Source: an uncultured Roseobacter sp. (GTDB taxonomy: Bacteria > Pseudomonadota > Alphaproteobacteria > Rhodobacterales > Rhodobacteraceae). From it: a DNA stretch of 64,000 bases. Numbering within the stretch: the stretch's first letter is position 1; every line of letters begins with the position of its first letter. The DNA lies in the NCBI GenBank assembly GCA_947501635.1, contig CANMWT010000009.1:62001-126000 (forward strand). Direction: 5' to 3'. Position numbers and translations under genes: made by a program. The notes beneath the pieces are model-generated. The model was not told where the DNA came from. It made no database searches and saw only the letters and a list, made by a program, of their open reading frames with translations. Positions 27,212 through 35,735 of the stretch are shown in pieces.

Positions 27212-28278
27212 GCCGGCACCTTTCGGTCAAGTTCGACGCGGTAGCGGATCAGCGTAAAGGTCAGAAGGTAGAAAAACAGCAGCAGACCCTGAAAAACCTC
27301 GACCGCCGCGACCGGCAACCCCGCCGAAACAGTCGCACTGTCGCCGCCGATGTAGATCACAGAGATCAGAAAACTCGACGCAATAATGCCCAGCGGGTTC
27401 AGCCCGCCCACGTACGCCACGATAATCGCGGCATAGCCATAGCCGGACGTGACCGAGCGCTGCAACTGCCCCAGAGGGCCCGCGACCTCGCTCGCGCCTG
27501 CGATGCCGGCGGCCAGTCCGCCGATCCCAAGCCCCAGCCAGACCATACGAGGCGCTGAAAACCCAGCGTAAAGTGCTGCGCGCGGGGCAAGGCCAGCCGT
27601 GCGTAACTGATAGCCCCGGAAGTGATGTTGCATGATAAGATAGGCAAAAACGCTCGCCAGCAGGGAGAAGATCAGCGAAATGTTGGTCCGCGTACCGTCA
27701 AACAAAATAGGCAAGAGTGCGTTATCAGGAAACATCACGGTTTGTGGAAAATTGAACCCGCGCGGATCCTTCCAGGGCCCCAGAAGCAGATAGTTGAGTA
27801 TCTGAACCGCAATAAGCGCCATCATGAGGGTGACAAGGATTTCGGACGCGCCAAAGCGCGTGCGCAAGGCCGCGGCGATCAAGGCATAGACCGTTCCGCC
27901 CAAGGCACCTGCTGCAATCATCGTGGGCAACATCAACGGTAAATCACCCTGCGGGAAATAGACCGGCATTGCAGACGCACAGAGCGCGCCGACGATGAAC
28001 TGGCCCTCTGCACCGATGTTGAACACATTGGCGCGAAACCCGATCGCCAGCCCCTGCGCAATCAGCAAGAGCGGCGCCATCTTCAGCAAAACTTCGGAAA
28101 AACTGTACCAGCTCAGAAAAGGTTTGAGCAGCAGCGCATGTAGGGCTGCACCCGCAGGTTTGCCCAAAGCGGCAAAGAGCACCAGACTGGCCAGACAGGT
28201 CAAGGCCAACGCCAGCACGGGTGATGCAAACATGGCAAGGCGCGAGGCTGCGTCGCGCCGGATAAGACGGAGTTTCAT
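27208..28278 (-). CDS. BMP-type ABC transporter permease (NupP/YufP-like)
   Basis: A 356-residue permease with about nine to ten membrane helices. The conserved coupling and core motifs are APLLLIAQGLAIGFRANVFN followed by IGAEGQFIVGAL, and FGASEILVTLMMALIAVQIL. A G-rich GLGIGGLAAGIAGASEVAG segment lies towards the C-terminus. It overlaps the next permease gene by 4 bases and follows the ATPase gene by 10 bases. Pairs with the 26336-27211 product in the inner membrane. Confidence 0.9.
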   Translation of the reverse strand: MKLRLIRRDAASRLAMFASPVLALALTCLASLVLFAALGKPAGAALHALLLKPFLSWYSFSEVLLKMAPLLLIAQGLAIGFRANVFNIGAEGQFIVGALCASAMPVYFPQGDLPLMLPTMIAAGALGGTVYALIAAALRTRFGASEILVTLMMALIAVQILNYLLLGPWKDPRGFNFPQTVMFPDNALLPILFDGTRTNISLIFSLLASVFAYLIMQHHFRGYQLRTAGLAPRAALYAGFSAPRMVWLGLGIGGLAAGIAGASEVAGPLGQLQRSVTSGYGYAAIIVAYVGGLNPLGIIASSFLISVIYIGGDSATVSAGLPVAAVEVFQGLLLFFYLLTFTLIRYRVELDRKVPA

Positions 28279-28288
28279 AGGCGTGACT

Positions 28289-29788
28289 TCAACTCTGGGC
28301 CCCGATCATGTAGCGGCCAATTTCCTGCGGGGTTGTCTGGGCGGCCTCCAGTGCCGCGGACAAAGTGCCGTGGTTCAGCACATGCAGCTTGCTGCACATC
28401 TCGAAAAGCTCGTCCATCTCCTCGGATATCACAAGGATCGCGCAGCCCTGATCGCGCATGTCAAGCAAGCGGCGGCGGATCGCTGTCGCCGCGCCGATAT
28501 CAACGCCCCATGTTGGCTGTGAAACAAGCATCACATCCGGCTGCAACATGATCTCGCGCCCCAGAATGAACTTTTGCAAATTACCGCCAGACATCGCACC
28601 TGCCTCGGCATCGGGCCCCGGCGTGCGCACGTCAAACGCTTCGATACAATCGCGGGTAAAGGCACGCTCGACCTTTCGTCTGATAAAGCCGCGGCTGAGC
28701 ATGTTGCGCCCATGGGCTGTCAGCAGACTGTTGTCCGCAAGTGACATTTCAGGCACCGCACCGCGCCCCAACCGCTCTTCCGGTACAAAAGAAAATCCCA
28801 GCCTGCGCCGGGCCATGGGCCCAAGGTGACCTGCCTTTTTTCCCATGATTTCGATCATACCGGGGTCTTGCGCACGCGTCTCGCCCGAGACCAGCGCAGC
28901 CAACTCCTGTTGTCCATTGCCCGAGATGCCCGCGATACCGATGATCTCGCCGCTGTGGAGTTTCAGGTCGATACCCTTGAGCGTCGTGCCAAACCGGCTG
29001 GCGCGCGGGTGGCTCAGGCCATTGAGACGTAATCGCTCCTGCCCCGGTGGGCGCGGTGCTGCATGTGCGACATTGGGCATCTCGCGTCCGATCATCAGTT
29101 GCGCCAGTGACCGCGCATCATGCTCGCGCGGGTCCACACGCCCGGTCACTTCACCGCCCCGCAACACGCTGGCAGTGTCGCAAAGCTCGCGTATCTCGTC
29201 CAGCTTGTGCGAAATGAACAGGATTGCCATGCCCTCCGCCTGAAGCTTGCGCAATGTCTCAAACAACCTGCGCGCACTTTGAGGCGGCAGCACAGACGTA
29301 GGCTCGTCAAGGATAAGCAGCTTGGGGTTCAGCAGCAGGCAGCGGATGATTTCCACCCTCTGACGTTCTCCGACCGACAGGCGATGCACCATCGCGTGCG
29401 GATCGACAGACAGCCCGAACTGATCGCCAAGGTCTTGTATCTTCCGCGCCAGCTCCACCGGTCGTCCTGGGATCATCAGCGATACGTTCTGCACCACGCT
29501 CAGCGTCTCGAACAGCGAAAAGTGCTGGAAAACCATTCCGATGCCAAGTGATTGCGCATCGGAAGGACGGGCAAGATGAACCTCTTGCCCCTTCCAGCAG
29601 ATACGTCCTGCATCCGGCTGCTCGACCCCGTAGATGAGTTTCATCAGGGTCGATTTGCCAGCACCGTTTTCGCCCAGAACCGCGTGGATGGACCCTGCGC
29701 GAACGCTTAGGTCTATCTGGCGGTTTGCCTGAACGCTGCCATAACGCTTTGAGACTTTGTCCAGCCTCAGCAGCGCCGGCTGGCTCAT
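28289..29788 (-). CDS. BMP-type ABC transporter ATPase with two nucleotide-binding domains
   Basis: A 499-residue ATPase of the sugar/nucleoside (MglA/NupO/YufO) class with two fused ABC domains. Domain 1 has Walker A VLGENGAGKSTLMKLI, signature RLSVGERQRVEI and Walker B LLILDEPTSVLPP. Domain 2 has the usual degenerate Walker A (GIAGISGNGQQELAAL), signature AMSGGNLQKFILGREI and VSQPTWGVDIGAA. The 4-base overlap with the binding-protein gene indicates coupling. Energises import through the two permeases downstream. Confidence 0.92.
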   Translation of the reverse strand: MSQPALLRLDKVSKRYGSVQANRQIDLSVRAGSIHAVLGENGAGKSTLMKLIYGVEQPDAGRICWKGQEVHLARPSDAQSLGIGMVFQHFSLFETLSVVQNVSLMIPGRPVELARKIQDLGDQFGLSVDPHAMVHRLSVGERQRVEIIRCLLLNPKLLILDEPTSVLPPQSARRLFETLRKLQAEGMAILFISHKLDEIRELCDTASVLRGGEVTGRVDPREHDARSLAQLMIGREMPNVAHAAPRPPGQERLRLNGLSHPRASRFGTTLKGIDLKLHSGEIIGIAGISGNGQQELAALVSGETRAQDPGMIEIMGKKAGHLGPMARRRLGFSFVPEERLGRGAVPEMSLADNSLLTAHGRNMLSRGFIRRKVERAFTRDCIEAFDVRTPGPDAEAGAMSGGNLQKFILGREIMLQPDVMLVSQPTWGVDIGAATAIRRRLLDMRDQGCAILVISEEMDELFEMCSKLHVLNHGTLSAALEAAQTTPQEIGRYMIGAQS

Positions 29789-30879
29789 GAAGGCAGCGGC
29801 GTGGTGACGCCGGCGACATGCCAGTCCATGCCGATGATTTCACCATCAGTCATGGCGACCCCTTCAGCCACACGTTCCGCACCTGATTGATCGGTCAGCG
29901 GGCCTTTGAACACAACGAAGTCACCTGTGGCGATCTCGGCTTCCTTGGCCTTGATCTGTGCGACCATCTCCGCCGGAATGTCGGGGTTCCAGTCGGCGGT
30001 GAAGACCACATCGTCTTCCATGCCCAGCCAGTAGTTCGCGCCCGGGAAATCACCGGCAACATGACCGTCCACAAGCCGTTTGAAATGCGGGCCCCAGTCC
30101 GTACCAACCACGCCGAGGTACTTGGTCGGCGCATAGCTCTTCATGGAAGAGTTCAGGTTGTAAGCGTAGATGCCCGCCTCTTCGGCGACGGCAATCACAG
30201 ACGGCGTGTCCTGCGCGTTCGAGAACAGAATGTCCACATCCTGCGAGATCAAAGCCTTGGCCGCTTCCTGTTCCGACGCGGGGTCAAACCAGCTGTTCAC
30301 CCAGACAACGCTCATGGTGATTTCGGGGTCCACAGACAACGCGCCCAGCATGAAGGCGTTGATCGAGGTGATGAGTTCGGGGATTGCAAATGCGCCAACA
30401 CAGCCGATTTTCTTAGACTTGGTCAGCGATGCGGCGGCCATCCCCATCAGATAGGTGCCCTGCCAGTACTTTGCGGTAAAGGGTGCAAAATTCGGCTCGA
30501 CCATGAAGCCAGAAGCATGGATAAGCGACACATTGCGATTGCGCTTGGCAATCTGAATGCCCCCATTCTGGTATCCGAAAGAGCCCAGCAGCAGCACTTC
30601 GTTGCCCTCGGCGACCAGCCCGTTTGCAATGCGATCCGCATCCGGGCCTTCGGCAATGTTTTCCAGAACCGTCACTTCCAGTTTGTCGCCATAGGCTTCT
30701 TTGACGGTGTTTACGCCTTCCATGAGGGTGTGCGACCAGCCCACATCAGCAATGGGCGACGGCAAGACCACACCCATCTTAAGCACGTCTTGCGCAGAGG
30801 CGCGCATCGGCAGGGCGAGCGCTGTTGTAGCGGCAAGTGAACCTTTCAGAAATTTCCGGCGTTTAAGTGTATCAGACAT
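29785..30879 (-). CDS. BMP-family (PnrA-like) solute-binding protein
   Basis: A 364-residue periplasmic binding protein of the BMP/PnrA (Med) family. The N-terminus MSDTLKRRKFLKGSLAATTA carries a twin-arginine signal, so the protein is probably exported folded. The start of the mature domain, LKMGVVLPSPIADVGWSHTL, is family-typical (G-x-x-D-x-G/S-W region), as is LLLGSFGYQNGGIQIAKRN. Known members bind purine nucleosides or related bases. Overlaps the amidohydrolase gene by 8 bases. Its placement suggests import of a purine-like compound that is processed by the deaminase and oxygenase. Confidence 0.9.
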   Translation of the reverse strand: MSDTLKRRKFLKGSLAATTALALPMRASAQDVLKMGVVLPSPIADVGWSHTLMEGVNTVKEAYGDKLEVTVLENIAEGPDADRIANGLVAEGNEVLLLGSFGYQNGGIQIAKRNRNVSLIHASGFMVEPNFAPFTAKYWQGTYLMGMAAASLTKSKKIGCVGAFAIPELITSINAFMLGALSVDPEITMSVVWVNSWFDPASEQEAAKALISQDVDILFSNAQDTPSVIAVAEEAGIYAYNLNSSMKSYAPTKYLGVVGTDWGPHFKRLVDGHVAGDFPGANYWLGMEDDVVFTADWNPDIPAEMVAQIKAKEAEIATGDFVVFKGPLTDQSGAERVAEGVAMTDGEIIGMDWHVAGVTTPLPS

Positions 30880-32269
30880 GAGTATCCCCGTTGTTGGTGT
30901 TAGGCAGTATGGTGTGAAGTGTTTCTTCGGCTGCAGCGAACAATGCGCCCTCGTCGATCCCCGGGAACTCTCCGTTCCGCCAGACGACGCGGCCGTTAAT
31001 CAATGTCAAATCCGTCGGAGCGCCCACGCCCACCTTTGCCAGAAGGCTTTTGGGATCATGGCGAGTGCCGACGTAGTCAAGCTTGCGGGTATCGATTGCG
31101 AAAAGGTCCGCGGCCATGCCTGGTCGCAGCGCGCCAATGTCGCGACGCCCCAATAGCGACGCGCCGCCTTCGGTTGCGTAGTGCAAAAAACGGTCTGGCA
31201 TCGGCACGCCGTCCTGGCGCGTCGCGGCGACAAGGCATTGCAGCATATAGGCAGAGTGCACGCAGTGCATCAGGTTGGAGTTGTCGTTTGACGCCGCCCC
31301 GTCGCATCCCAGCCCGACGCGCACGCCCAGAGCCTCCATCGCGGGAATATCCGTGACTTCGGCACCGACGAGATACACAGGCTCTGGACAATGGGAAACG
31401 CCGGTACCGTTTGCTGCGAGCGACTTCAACTCTTCGCGCGTCAGTTCCCACCCATGAGCATAGAATGTGTCCGGACCAGCAAAGCCTACGTCGGCGCAGT
31501 AATCAACGGTACGCATGCCGTGCACTTGTTCGATGACCGGGCTTTCGCCCTCACCCACATGGCTGTGCAGGATCACACACTTGTCCCGGGCGAGCGCTAC
31601 AGATTGCTCGAAAGTTTCGCGGTAGCAATTGACCGGCTGACAAGGTGCCACCGCTACCTGCCGCATGGAGAGTGCGGCAGGGTCATGATAGGCGTCTATG
31701 GCACGTTCACAATCCGCGATGAAAGCATCGGTGCTTTCCAGCATCTGATCGGGAATGGTGCTGCCTTCGGACTTGGGCAGTGTATTGCCACCGCGGCCCG
31801 CATGAAACCGCATGCCCAAAAGCTCTGCCGCCTCAAACTGGCGATCGATAATGCGCGAGCCCGCATGGCGTGGAAAGCAATATTGGTGGTCAAAGGCCGT
31901 CGTGCATCCGTGTTTGATCAACTCGGCCATGGCCACCACAGAACTATGGTAAAAGCAGTCTTCTGTCAGGCGCGAGAAAATCGGGTAAATTCGGTCGAGC
32001 CATTCGATGACAGAATAGCGTGTCCAGTCCAGCTCCGCACGGTTGCGCACAAAACACTGGAAAAAGTGATGATGCGTGTTCACCAATCCCGGAAAGACAA
32101 AATGGCCCGCAGCGTCGATAACCTCGCACCCGTCCGGCACGCTGCGCGACAGGTCCGGACCAATGGCCGAGATTGCACCGTTTTCGCAAAGAATATCTTG
32201 CATGCGCAGCACCGGGTCGCTGGCCGAGGTCACGATCGCCTCACAAGACTTTAGCAAGACTGCGCTCAT
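30872..32269 (-). CDS. Amidohydrolase, 8-oxoguanine-deaminase-like (ATZ/TRZ family)
   Basis: A 465-residue metal-dependent aminohydrolase. Metal and catalytic residues are visible in order: HxH in GLVNTHHHFFQCF, His in ILHSHVGEGES, His in FYAHGWELTREELK and Asp in VGLGCDGAASNDNSN. The region HGCTTAFDHQYCFPRHAGSR and the stretch GMRFHAGRGGNTLPKSEG resemble 8-oxoguanine deaminases (Pa0142 type) more than hydroxyatrazine hydrolases; the assignment is from memory. The reaction would deaminate a guanine- or isoguanine-like base to the keto form. It is encoded between the importer and the split oxygenase and overlaps both neighbours (4 and 8 bases), so it probably acts on the same substrate. Confidence 0.82.
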   Translation of the reverse strand: MSAVLLKSCEAIVTSASDPVLRMQDILCENGAISAIGPDLSRSVPDGCEVIDAAGHFVFPGLVNTHHHFFQCFVRNRAELDWTRYSVIEWLDRIYPIFSRLTEDCFYHSSVVAMAELIKHGCTTAFDHQYCFPRHAGSRIIDRQFEAAELLGMRFHAGRGGNTLPKSEGSTIPDQMLESTDAFIADCERAIDAYHDPAALSMRQVAVAPCQPVNCYRETFEQSVALARDKCVILHSHVGEGESPVIEQVHGMRTVDYCADVGFAGPDTFYAHGWELTREELKSLAANGTGVSHCPEPVYLVGAEVTDIPAMEALGVRVGLGCDGAASNDNSNLMHCVHSAYMLQCLVAATRQDGVPMPDRFLHYATEGGASLLGRRDIGALRPGMAADLFAIDTRKLDYVGTRHDPKSLLAKVGVGAPTDLTLINGRVVWRNGEFPGIDEGALFAAAEETLHTILPNTNNGDTHV

Positions 32270-32880
32270 GCCGGGTGCGCCAGTTCATGCAGACGGTGGA
32301 TGCCAGGCATTTCAATAAAACCCGGCAGCGACCGGATCGCGCGCATCCACAGCCGCAAAGATGGATATGCATCCAGCACAACGCCTCCGTCAGGTGCCAG
32401 AGCGGTGTTCGGGAAACATGCGATATCGGCGATCGTGGGCGTTGCGCCGGTCAGAAATCCAACACCATCGAACCGCTGGTCGGTCAGGTGCGCCTCCAGC
32501 TCTCGCAAGGCAGTGACGCCGGATGCGCGCGCAGCGTCGATGTCAGCCTCATAGCCCAGAATGTCATGCAAACGCGCCAGCCCGAGGCTGTCATTCAGAC
32601 CGGACGCAAAGGCCAGCCATTGGTCATCCTGTGGGCTGCGCCATTCCCGCCGGTCCGCCGTCAGATAACGCAGCATATCGGCGCTGTCCGTGAGGACCAG
32701 ATCATCGTCTTGCAAGACAGGTAACGTGCCCTTGGGGTTCAACGCCAGCATTTCGGCCGATTTGTGTTCCCGCGCGGGGTGAAAATTGACGGCACGCAGC
32801 GACAACGGTTTTCCCAGCACCGCAGCCATCAGGCGGATCTTGTAGCAGCTGGCACTAAGCACGTAGTCGTAAAGGATCAT
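32266..32880 (-). CDS. Glutathione S-transferase-like protein (NdmE-like candidate)
   Basis: A 204-residue GST fold. The thioredoxin-like N-terminal domain is MILYDYVLSASCYKIRLMAA with the Ser/Cys-containing active-site loop, then NPKGTLPVLQDDD (cis-Pro) and LTDSADMLRYL. The C-terminal helical domain has FLTGATPTIADIACFP, the conserved N-capping Asp motif. It overlaps the oxygenase catalytic gene (4 bases) and the deaminase gene (4 bases). In the caffeine degrader Pseudomonas putida CBB5 a GST-like protein, NdmE, is a structural part of the NdmCDE N7-demethylase, whose catalytic subunit also lacks a Rieske centre. The same three-part arrangement here suggests a scaffolding rather than detoxifying role. 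Inference. Confidence 0.82.
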   Translation of the reverse strand: MILYDYVLSASCYKIRLMAAVLGKPLSLRAVNFHPAREHKSAEMLALNPKGTLPVLQDDDLVLTDSADMLRYLTADRREWRSPQDDQWLAFASGLNDSLGLARLHDILGYEADIDAARASGVTALRELEAHLTDQRFDGVGFLTGATPTIADIACFPNTALAPDGGVVLDAYPSLRLWMRAIRSLPGFIEMPGIHRLHELAHPA

Positions 32881-33713
32881 GCAGCCACCAATTGCGCACC
32901 GTAGGTGTAGCCGATCTTTTTCAGCCAGCGTCGATAGGCCACCGACGTCATATCCGCCTGCGTCGGCACTTCCATGCCCGGATCAAGCGGCAGCTTTCGC
33001 GGGATCTGGTTTTCAAGGATTGACCTGTCCTGCATAAAGATCAACTGCTGAAAACTCACCATTTCCGCCATGGTCGACGCATCATCATAAAGCGCCATCC
33101 AAGGCCAAACCTCGCACCACTCCTCGGTTAACGGTTGCACGAACAGCGTAATGATATCCCACTCCCCCGGGCGCGGCGGGCAGGTCTTGTAAAGCACCGC
33201 ACAGGTGGGTGCGGGAACTCTGTACATGTATTCCGTTGTGATCCCGCCAGATGCGGACTTGGCAGCCTGGGGTTGAAAGAACTTCACCTTGGTGGCCCAT
33301 ACCTCGTCAACATCTTCAGCGATCCGCACATCGTAACGATCCACTTCTGTATGCGGCTCAGCCCCCAGAATATCGGTATGCACAAAGGGAAAATGCGCGA
33401 TATCAAGAAAATTTTCCACCGCCCGCAGCGGAGAACACTTTACGCGAACAGATCCGACATCTACCAACCGACGCCCCGGCGTGTCTGCCTCGGGAATGGT
33501 AAAAAGGGCACGATTTGGCTGTCCCGGGCTGGTCCAAAGATGGCCAAAACGCTCGGTCACAGTCAGCGGATTTCCGGCGGCGTCGCGCACCCAGCACGCG
33601 CCGTTGTCCCTGCCCAGCGTTATCTTCTTGCCCAAAAGCCATGTTTCACGCGGCGCATCAATGCCCGAGACCATCGCCACGGGATACCAGTGATTGTCCG
33701 TTGCCGCGGTCAT
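32877..33713 (-). CDS. Rieske-oxygenase catalytic subunit lacking the Rieske cluster (NdmC-like)
   Basis: A 278-residue oxygenase subunit with the mononuclear iron domain only. Iron ligands are in ENFLDIAHFPFVH (two His plus bridging Asp) and IFMQDRSILENQ (third ligand Asp). The N-terminal 75 residues follow the beta-strands that flank a Rieske domain (HWYPVAMVSGI, ITLGRDNGACWVRDAAGNP, TERFGHLWTSPG) but the cluster-binding part with C-x-H and C-x2-H is cleanly absent. The adjacent gene supplies exactly that domain. Overlaps of 4 bases on both sides show coupling. The family (VanA/DdmC/Ndm type) performs O- or N-demethylation. NdmC is the closest described precedent. Substrate likely an N-methylated purine-like base. 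Confidence 0.85.
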   Translation of the reverse strand: MTAATDNHWYPVAMVSGIDAPRETWLLGKKITLGRDNGACWVRDAAGNPLTVTERFGHLWTSPGQPNRALFTIPEADTPGRRLVDVGSVRVKCSPLRAVENFLDIAHFPFVHTDILGAEPHTEVDRYDVRIAEDVDEVWATKVKFFQPQAAKSASGGITTEYMYRVPAPTCAVLYKTCPPRPGEWDIITLFVQPLTEEWCEVWPWMALYDDASTMAEMVSFQQLIFMQDRSILENQIPRKLPLDPGMEVPTQADMTSVAYRRWLKKIGYTYGAQLVAA

Positions 33714-34312
33714 GGTGCACTCTCCTCAAGGTCGGATCGCAGCGCCTCAAGCCAGCGCGACACAGCCTTGCGGTCTGCCCCTCGCGCGGCAAGCGCATGC
33801 ACGACGCAATGCGCCGCAGTGCAGGGTTGCAGGGCCAAAGCCACATCAAAGTCTGATCCTATCTCAAGGAAAGTGGACTGCGGCGCGTTAAAATACGCGG
33901 CAATCGCACGCGCAGACCGAGCAACCGGCATTGAACGCACCGGACGGCGCGACGAAACGGCGGGGGGCGCGCCCAAAGGTTTCTGCAATGCGGCCCAGAT
34001 CACACCGTCGGTTTCGGCGCAATCATAGGTCGGCACGCAAATCGTATCTGGCGGTGTCAGTTTGGGATGCGCCGGGATATACGCACAAGAGCCGTTTTCT
34101 GAATATTGCCACCCATGATAGATGCATGACAGAGCATTCCCCCGGACAAACCCGTGCGACAGGCGCATGCCCCGGTGCGGGCAGCGGTCTGACCATGCGC
34201 GAACTTCGCCCGAAGCACTGCGCCAGATCGCGAGTTCCGTGTCTTCGATACGACTTGGAATGACAACACCTAGGGGCAGGTCCTGCTTCAATCCAACAGC
34301 TATCCAATTCAT
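33710..34312 (-). CDS. Stand-alone Rieske [2Fe-2S] protein pairing with the split oxygenase
   Basis: A 200-residue protein whose first 115 residues are a complete Rieske domain: DRCPHRGMRLSHG (C-x-H), CIYHGWQYSENG (C-x2-H) and CAYIPAHP. The remaining 85 residues (from LGAPPAVSS) are a non-catalytic extension containing YFNAPQSTFLEIGSDFDVAL and a CTAAHCVVHA segment; the iron-binding His pair of oxygenases is not present. It is therefore either an electron-transfer subunit for the Rieske-less catalytic protein encoded next, or a truncated oxygenase. NdmD carries such a domain fused to its reductase; here it is free and no reductase gene is nearby. First gene of the eight-gene operon. Confidence 0.85.
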   Translation of the reverse strand: MNWIAVGLKQDLPLGVVIPSRIEDTELAIWRSASGEVRAWSDRCPHRGMRLSHGFVRGNALSCIYHGWQYSENGSCAYIPAHPKLTPPDTICVPTYDCAETDGVIWAALQKPLGAPPAVSSRRPVRSMPVARSARAIAAYFNAPQSTFLEIGSDFDVALALQPCTAAHCVVHALAARGADRKAVSRWLEALRSDLEESAP

Positions 34313-34440
34313 AGTCGCTCCCAGCCCGTCAGCCAGATTAATACAGAGCCGAATTGGCTAATCAATAACGGCAGGGTTGAAACGAAGCTCGCAACCGAAA
34401 ATTTTGCCTAAAATCTGCGCAGGCGATGAAATTGCAAGCC

Positions 34441-34701
34441 TCAAAGAGGCGAACTGCTTGTATCGGTCGTGATAGCCACCCTGTCGACAAGCACGCTTTC
34501 GGGGCCCAGACTCGCGCCAAGTGCCAGCGCATGCAGCATTTCCTCCGACCCTTTCGCCCGCACCTCGATCCCGTCCGCAAGCTCTTGGATTGAGACCTCT
34601 GAAATCCCCAGCTTTTGCGCATGCCGCGCGATCCATTCGGGAAAATCGCGGGTCGCAACGTTGCCGGTCAAAAGAATGGTTGCCGTCGTGCTATCGGACA
34701 T
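34441..34701 (-). CDS. Acylphosphatase-like protein without catalytic residues
   Basis: An 86-residue protein that aligns by eye with acylphosphatases: LLTGNVATRDFPEWIARHAQ corresponds to the G-x-V-Q-G-V-G-F-R loop, and ELADGIEVRAKGSEEMLHAL to the second half, ending GPESVLVDRVAIT. The catalytic Arg of the loop aligns with Pro, and the essential Asn of the second motif is Gln, so it is probably a non-catalytic member. The start at 34701 (MSDST) is preferred to 34722 because the domain begins just after it. It lies 128 bases upstream of the split Rieske operon, same strand. Function unknown. Confidence 0.65.
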   Translation of the reverse strand: MSDSTTATILLTGNVATRDFPEWIARHAQKLGISEVSIQELADGIEVRAKGSEEMLHALALGASLGPESVLVDRVAITTDTSSSPL

Positions 34702-34829
34702 GCCGCCTCGTGTCAGAGCCATCGCCGTTTCGCCGCACAGTATGCGCGGTCCGGACAGGTTTCACAACACGGGCACCTTCCCTGCCCGGCTCAGGTTAGC
34801 ATTCTCCCGCGCAGATTTGGCAGCAGCGC

Positions 34830-35654
34830 TCAGACGGCAAGCGCTCGCCGACGCCGGAGGCTTTCGGCTGCGCGCGCAAAACACTTGCGTACTGTGGCCG
34901 CCTCGATCCGGTCCTGTTTGTCACCGTAAAATTGCGACAGGGCGGCATCGCAGATCAGGTTGATAACGGACGCGTTGCCTTTAGCATATTTGACGATGAT
35001 CTCCAAAGCATCATCGCTGAACAGGACCGATTTATACTCGGCACAAGCCAACCGGTGACGGATGTAATCTGCGGAATCCTCATCGGACATGTTTTCAAGC
35101 CGCACCGCAGGCCCGATCAGTGCGGAAAAACTGGCGCTCAGACGGTCTGGCAGCCCCACATCGCCCACCAGAACAATCTTGAACAGCGCGTCGTCAGCCG
35201 TCTTGGCAATACCCGCAATTTCGAGAAGTGTCGCCAGTTCATGTTGCTCAATATCATGTGCGCGGTCCACGAAAAGTGTCGGCGCGGGATAGTGTTTCCG
35301 AGCCGCCAGAAAACTGTTTTTGAAAACCGAAAGCGAGATATCCCCCTCATCCTGTGGCACCTCCGCTCCGAAGGCCGACAAAACCGCAGCGCAAGGCTTG
35401 CTTTGCAGTGCCGATAGGTCAGCCAACTGTCCCAGCAGATGCGCCTTTGACAGCTCTTCCACAACGCTGCGCAAGACTATTGACTTGCCCACGCCACTCT
35501 GTCCCGTGAACAAGGTCAGCGGAAGGGAGCTGTTGACGACAAAGCCAAGTTGCTCGGCCGCAAGACAATGCGCGTCACTCCAGAAATCATACAAAGGATC
35601 ATTGGATACAAAGGGGCTATCGGCAAATTCGTCTTCTGTCGCGACCAATGTCAT
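34830..35654 (-). CDS. ExeA/GspA-like AAA ATPase
   Basis: A 274-residue P-loop ATPase. Walker A is FTGQSGVGKSIVL, the Walker B-like strand TLFVDRAHDIEQHELATLLE has the usual D of ExeA-type ATPases, and sensor-like FKIVLVGDVGLPDRL follows. The C-terminal helical lid is CDAALSQFYGDKQDRIEAAT. The N-terminal DPLYDFWSDAHCLAAEQLGF precedes the P-loop as in ExeA proteins. It is the last of three minus-strand genes (LuxR, HEPN-like, ATPase) divergent from the type I secretion operon, so it may assist envelope assembly or regulation of that system. No membrane segment is seen. Role inferred from position only. Confidence 0.75.
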   Translation of the reverse strand: MTLVATEDEFADSPFVSNDPLYDFWSDAHCLAAEQLGFVVNSSLPLTLFTGQSGVGKSIVLRSVVEELSKAHLLGQLADLSALQSKPCAAVLSAFGAEVPQDEGDISLSVFKNSFLAARKHYPAPTLFVDRAHDIEQHELATLLEIAGIAKTADDALFKIVLVGDVGLPDRLSASFSALIGPAVRLENMSDEDSADYIRHRLACAEYKSVLFSDDALEIIVKYAKGNASVINLICDAALSQFYGDKQDRIEAATVRKCFARAAESLRRRRALAV

Positions 35655-35735
35655 GGGTTACTCCGTCACTTGCGATCTTTTCACTGTCGGCCCCGGGGCA
35701 CGCCCCAGATCAACTCCCTGCTCTCTTCAACTTTG

